Source of the DNA: an uncultured Alphaproteobacteria bacterium
GTDB taxonomy: Bacteria; Pseudomonadota; Alphaproteobacteria; Sphingomonadales; Sphingomonadaceae
NCBI GenBank assembly: GCA_903939555.1
Contig: CAJAHV010000121.1
Coordinates: forward strand, 1-10,472
Length of the DNA: 10,472 nt
Reading direction: 5' to 3'
Shown: piece after piece, positions 7,769 to 10,472 of the stretch
Layout of the letters: each line of letters opens with the position of its first letter
How positions within the stretch are numbered: the first letter of the stretch is position 1
Program-made: the position numbers and the translations under genes
Notes under the pieces: model-generated
Database searches by the model: none
What the model saw: the letters and a program-made list of their open reading frames with translations, nothing else
Told to the model about the DNA's origin: nothing

Positions 7769-8524
7769 ATGTCTGCCACGGTTTCTTCCCCGCTTGCCAG
7801 CGCACCGGTGATCGCGCTGGTCGATGACGACCGCAATATCCTGACGTCGGTTTCGATCGCGCTGCAGGCCGAAGGCTTTGTCGTGCGCATGTATTCCGAT
7901 GGCGATACGGCGCTGCGCGGTCTTTTGGAAAACCCGCCCGATCTCGCGGTGCTCGATATCAAGATGCCGCGCATGGACGGGATGGAAGTGTTGCGCCGCC
8001 TGCGCGAAAAATCGCAGGTGCCGGTTATCTTCCTGACCTCGAAGGATACCGAGATTGACGAAGCGCTGGGCCTCGCCATGGGAGCCGATGATTATATCGG
8101 CAAGCCGTTTTCACAGCGCCTGCTCATCGAACGCATCCGCGCGGTGCTGCGCCGCGCTGCCAACCGCAATGCGCCCGCCGAAGGCCCGGACGAAGCCCCG
8201 GCGGGGGAACCGATCATCCGCGGGCGGTTGACGATGGATCCGGCGCGCCACCGGGTCACCTGGCATGCCGGGTCCGGACGGCGCGGCGATGTCGCGCTGA
8301 CGGTGACCGAATTCATGATCCTCGAAACGCTGGCGAGCCGGCCGGGATTCGTGAAGTCGCGCGACCAGTTGATGGACGCGGCCTATCAAGATGACGTCTA
8401 TGTCGATGACCGCACCATCGACAGCCACATCAAGCGACTGCGCAAGAAGTTCCGCGCCGTCGATCATGATTTCAAGGGGATAGAAACCCTTTACGGTGTC
8501 GGTTATCGCTTCAACGAGGAATGA
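7769..8524 (+). CDS. chvI: Two-component response regulator ChvI
   Basis: This is an OmpR/PhoB-type DNA-binding regulator, partner of the ChvG kinase encoded next. It has 251 residues from the chosen ATG. The receiver domain (about 12-128) has the acidic pocket D19/D20, phospho-acceptor D63 in VLDIKMPRMDG, T90 and K112. IFLTSKDTEIDEALGL and GADDYIGKPFSQRLL are strongly ChvI-like. A low-complexity linker of about 20 residues follows, then a winged-helix domain (about 150-250) with TVTEFMILETLASRPG and VDDRTIDSHIKRLRKKF. The frame is open 14 codons further up from 7727, but the ATG at 7769 has AAGGG (7758-7762) at 6 nt and gives a normal N-terminus. In rhizobia and Caulobacter, ChvI responds to acid and envelope stress. 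It is divergent from pckA, a conserved neighbourhood. Confidence 0.93.
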   Translation: MSATVSSPLASAPVIALVDDDRNILTSVSIALQAEGFVVRMYSDGDTALRGLLENPPDLAVLDIKMPRMDGMEVLRRLREKSQVPVIFLTSKDTEIDEALGLAMGADDYIGKPFSQRLLIERIRAVLRRAANRNAPAEGPDEAPAGEPIIRGRLTMDPARHRVTWHAGSGRRGDVALTVTEFMILETLASRPGFVKSRDQLMDAAYQDDVYVDDRTIDSHIKRLRKKFRAVDHDFKGIETLYGVGYRFNEE

Positions 8525-10088
8525 GCCTGCCGAGCCGGCGCCCTTGCCGGGCGAGGTGCAGGAATGGCGGCGGGGCCTGGGCTTCGGCTCGCTGCGGGCG
8601 CGTATCTTTGCGGTCAACATCGTTGCGGTCATCGTGCTGGCGATCATGCTGCTCTATCTCGATACGGTCCGCTCGCGGCTGCTCGATGAACGCACCGATG
8701 CGCTCGCGGGGCAGGCAAGCCTGATCGCCGCGCTGGTGGCACCGCTGACACCGCCGGAGCGAGTGGCGGCACTTGAACGCCAGCGTTTCCCGCGCGGTAC
8801 GCGGATACGGCTGTTTCGAGGCCCGGGGGACGCCGTGGCCGACAATTGGCGGCGGCCGGAGGCGCGGCGTTTCATCATCGCCGATCCTGCCCGTGACCCC
8901 TGGCGGCGGCGCTCGGCCAAGCTCATTGACCGCCTGCTTGAGGCGCTGGGCTCGGTCGGCACCTTGCCACCCTATGACGATGCCATGCCCGCTCTGGCGG
9001 GGCTGCGGGGGCAGACCGACCCGGCTGGGGTTGCCGGCACCGGCGTTCCCGCCACCATGTTGCGCCGCGCCCGGGACGGCGCGGTCATCATCATCGCGGC
9101 GGCTCCCATTCCCGGCGGCGATGTTATTCATCTGACCGACAATGCCGGTGACCTGACGCGTATCCTGCGGGCGGAGCGGCTGACCAGCTTCTGGTTGCTG
9201 CTCGGCGTCACGGCGCTTACGCTCAGCCTGTCTTTCTACCTCGCCCGCACCATCGTGCGGCCGCTGCGCATGCTGGCGATTGCGGCGCACCGGGTCCGGC
9301 TGGGGCGGTCACGCGAAGTCATCGTGCCGCGCCTGCCCGAACGGCGCGACGAGATCGGCGCGTTGGCGCGGGCGCTGTCTGACATGTCGATCGCGCTGCG
9401 CCACCGCATCGATGCGACCGAGGCCTTTGCCGCCGATGTCGCGCATGAACTGAAGAACCCGCTGGCGTCGCTGCGCAGCGCTGTCGATGTGCTCGAAAGC
9501 GTCGAGCAGCCGGAACTGCGCGCCCGGCTGCTCAGCGTGATCCGCGACGATGTCACCCGGCTCGACCGGCTGATCACCGGGATTTCGGAGGCGAGCCGGC
9601 TTGATGCCGAACTGTCGCGGTCGCGCTTCGAGCCCGTCGATGCCGGGGCGCTGTGTGCCGGGCTGGTGGCGGCTTATCGTATCGCCGGGTTGCCGGCCGG
9701 GGTGATGCTCGAATATCTGCCGCCGGTCATCGGCGCGGCACCGGTGTTCGGGGATCCGGCCCGGCTGGCCCAGGTGCTGCGCAATCTCATCGACAATGCC
9801 CTGTCGTTTTCGCCGGTGCCGGGCATGGTGCTGGTCTCGGCCGAAACCGTGCCGGGGCGGGTGATCGTGCGGGTCGAAGACCAGGGGCCGGGGGTGCCGG
9901 CCGAAAATCGTGGCGATGTCTTCAAGCGATTTTATTCGCAACGCCCTGATTCGGAAGATTTCGGCCGGCATTCCGGGCTGGGCCTGTCGATTGCCGGGGC
10001 TATTGTCGATGCCCATGGCGGCAGCGTCCGGGTCGATGACCGGCCGGGCGGCGGCGCCTGCTTCACCGTCGAACTGCCGGGGGCGTGA
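8496..10088 (+). CDS. chvG: Sensor histidine kinase ChvG
   Basis: This is a membrane-bound sensor kinase that phosphorylates ChvI, with 530 residues from a GTG at 8496. The order is a short cytoplasmic tail, a first membrane span (about 36-57), a periplasmic sensor of about 170 residues, a second span (about 230-250), HAMP (about 251-304), the dimerisation helix with H317 in FAADVAHELKNPLASL, N-box N430/N434 in RNLIDNALSFSP, G1 EDQGPGVP (461-468) and G2 HSGLGLSIA (492-500). All catalytic motifs are intact. The start is uncertain. GTG 8496 overlaps chvI by 29 nt and has no Shine-Dalgarno sequence at proper spacing. TTG 8544 and GTG 8556 are in frame and still precede the first span. An ATG at 8521 overlapping the chvI stop as ATGA is in the wrong frame. 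The stop overlaps the next start as GTGA. Confidence 0.92.
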   Translation: MSVIASTRNEPAEPAPLPGEVQEWRRGLGFGSLRARIFAVNIVAVIVLAIMLLYLDTVRSRLLDERTDALAGQASLIAALVAPLTPPERVAALERQRFPRGTRIRLFRGPGDAVADNWRRPEARRFIIADPARDPWRRRSAKLIDRLLEALGSVGTLPPYDDAMPALAGLRGQTDPAGVAGTGVPATMLRRARDGAVIIIAAAPIPGGDVIHLTDNAGDLTRILRAERLTSFWLLLGVTALTLSLSFYLARTIVRPLRMLAIAAHRVRLGRSREVIVPRLPERRDEIGALARALSDMSIALRHRIDATEAFAADVAHELKNPLASLRSAVDVLESVEQPELRARLLSVIRDDVTRLDRLITGISEASRLDAELSRSRFEPVDAGALCAGLVAAYRIAGLPAGVMLEYLPPVIGAAPVFGDPARLAQVLRNLIDNALSFSPVPGMVLVSAETVPGRVIVRVEDQGPGVPAENRGDVFKRFYSQRPDSEDFGRHSGLGLSIAGAIVDAHGGSVRVDDRPGGGACFTVELPGA

Positions 10089-10472
10089 CGGTGGCGCCGC
10101 CGACAGTGCACGCAACGGCGGTGGCGCTCGGCGGGCGCTGCGTCCTGTTGCTGGGCGCTTCGGGGACCGGAAAGTCCGATCTGGCCTTGCGGCTGATCGA
10201 TCGCGGTTGGCGGCTGGTGGCCGATGATCATGTTGTTCTGGCGCAGGAAAAGGGTGTGCTTTGGGCAAGCGCGCCACCGGTGCTTTCCGGCCTGATCGAA
10301 GTGCGCGGAGTCGGCATTGTGCCCGAGCCGGCGCTGGCGCGGGCGCCGGTCGTGCTGGCGCTCGATCTGGCGCCGTCGCCCGACCGCCTGCCCGATCCGG
10401 CGCGGCGCGATCTTGCCGGTGTTGCCATCCCGTGGTTGGGTTTCGATGGCTGTGGGGATTCGGCGCCGCAGC
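10085..10472 (+). CDS. hprK: HPr kinase/phosphorylase, short alphaproteobacterial form, 5' part
   Basis: This gene is cut by the window end, with 129 complete codons visible. The short alphaproteobacterial form usually has about 145-150 residues, so little is missing. The protein phosphorylates the PTS protein HPr on a serine. Visible motifs, numbered from the GTG at 10085, are an HATAVAL opening, Walker A GASGTGKS (24-31, K30) followed by DLALRLIDRG, the acidic pair D47-D48 in LVADDHV, and the family signature GLIEVRGVGI (69-78). The N-terminal domain of the Firmicutes enzyme is absent, as usual in this class. The start GTG overlaps the chvG stop as GTGA. A second GTG at 10091 is in frame and equally possible. 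Its position after chvIG suggests co-transcription, linking the two-component system to the regulatory PTS. ptsN/manX-type and ptsH genes would be expected after the window. Confidence 0.9.
   Translation, partial: MTVAPPTVHATAVALGGRCVLLLGASGTGKSDLALRLIDRGWRLVADDHVVLAQEKGVLWASAPPVLSGLIEVRGVGIVPEPALARAPVVLALDLAPSPDRLPDPARRDLAGVAIPWLGFDGCGDSAPQ

Noticed and set aside
8521..8724. ATG overlapping the chvI stop as a possible start for chvG or a small protein
   Set aside because: The frame differs from chvG and encodes an Arg/Cys/Ser-rich shadow product. The chvG frame is continuous through this region with a proper membrane span.

Overview
The window is GC-rich, densely coded bacterial DNA. Gene content and order point to an alphaproteobacterium, most likely of the Sphingomonadales. 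The order-level guess rests on protein style and on the pckA / chvI-chvG / hprK arrangement, and no 16S or other taxonomic marker is present.

Left part (1-3506, + strand) is an assimilatory sulfate-reduction operon. It runs from the 3' end of a uroporphyrinogen-III C-methyltransferase (siroheme precursor supply), through a DUF2849 protein and a siroheme/4Fe-4S sulfite (or nitrite) reductase, to a DUF934 protein and a CysH-type APS/PAPS reductase. Every junction overlaps by 1-16 nt, so the five genes are almost certainly co-transcribed and translationally coupled. The promoter lies before the window.

Middle (3507-5932) holds one gene on the - strand. It encodes a 660-aa protein with an N-terminal RecB/Cas4-like PD-(D/E)XK nuclease domain and a DUF2075-type helicase-like ATPase. 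It stands alone between two core metabolic loci. The flanking gaps hold two related structured elements of about 110 nt in inverted orientation. One starts 8-9 nt after the cysH stop and the other 8-9 nt after the pckA stop. They share near-identical blocks and hairpins whose stems differ by paired changes around a conserved TTT loop.

Right part (5933-10472) holds ATP-dependent PEP carboxykinase (pckA, - strand) and, divergently across a 228-nt gap, chvI, chvG and the 5' part of a short alphaproteobacterial HPr kinase (hprK, cut by the window end). This links gluconeogenesis, the ChvG/ChvI envelope and acid-response two-component system, and the regulatory PTS. The pckA start is placed at an internal GTG with a strong Shine-Dalgarno sequence. 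The gap carries perfect palindromes that may be operators.

The best candidates for something little described are the nuclease-ATPase and the inverted pair of structured elements around it. No tRNA, rRNA, CRISPR array, transposase or insertion sequence was seen.
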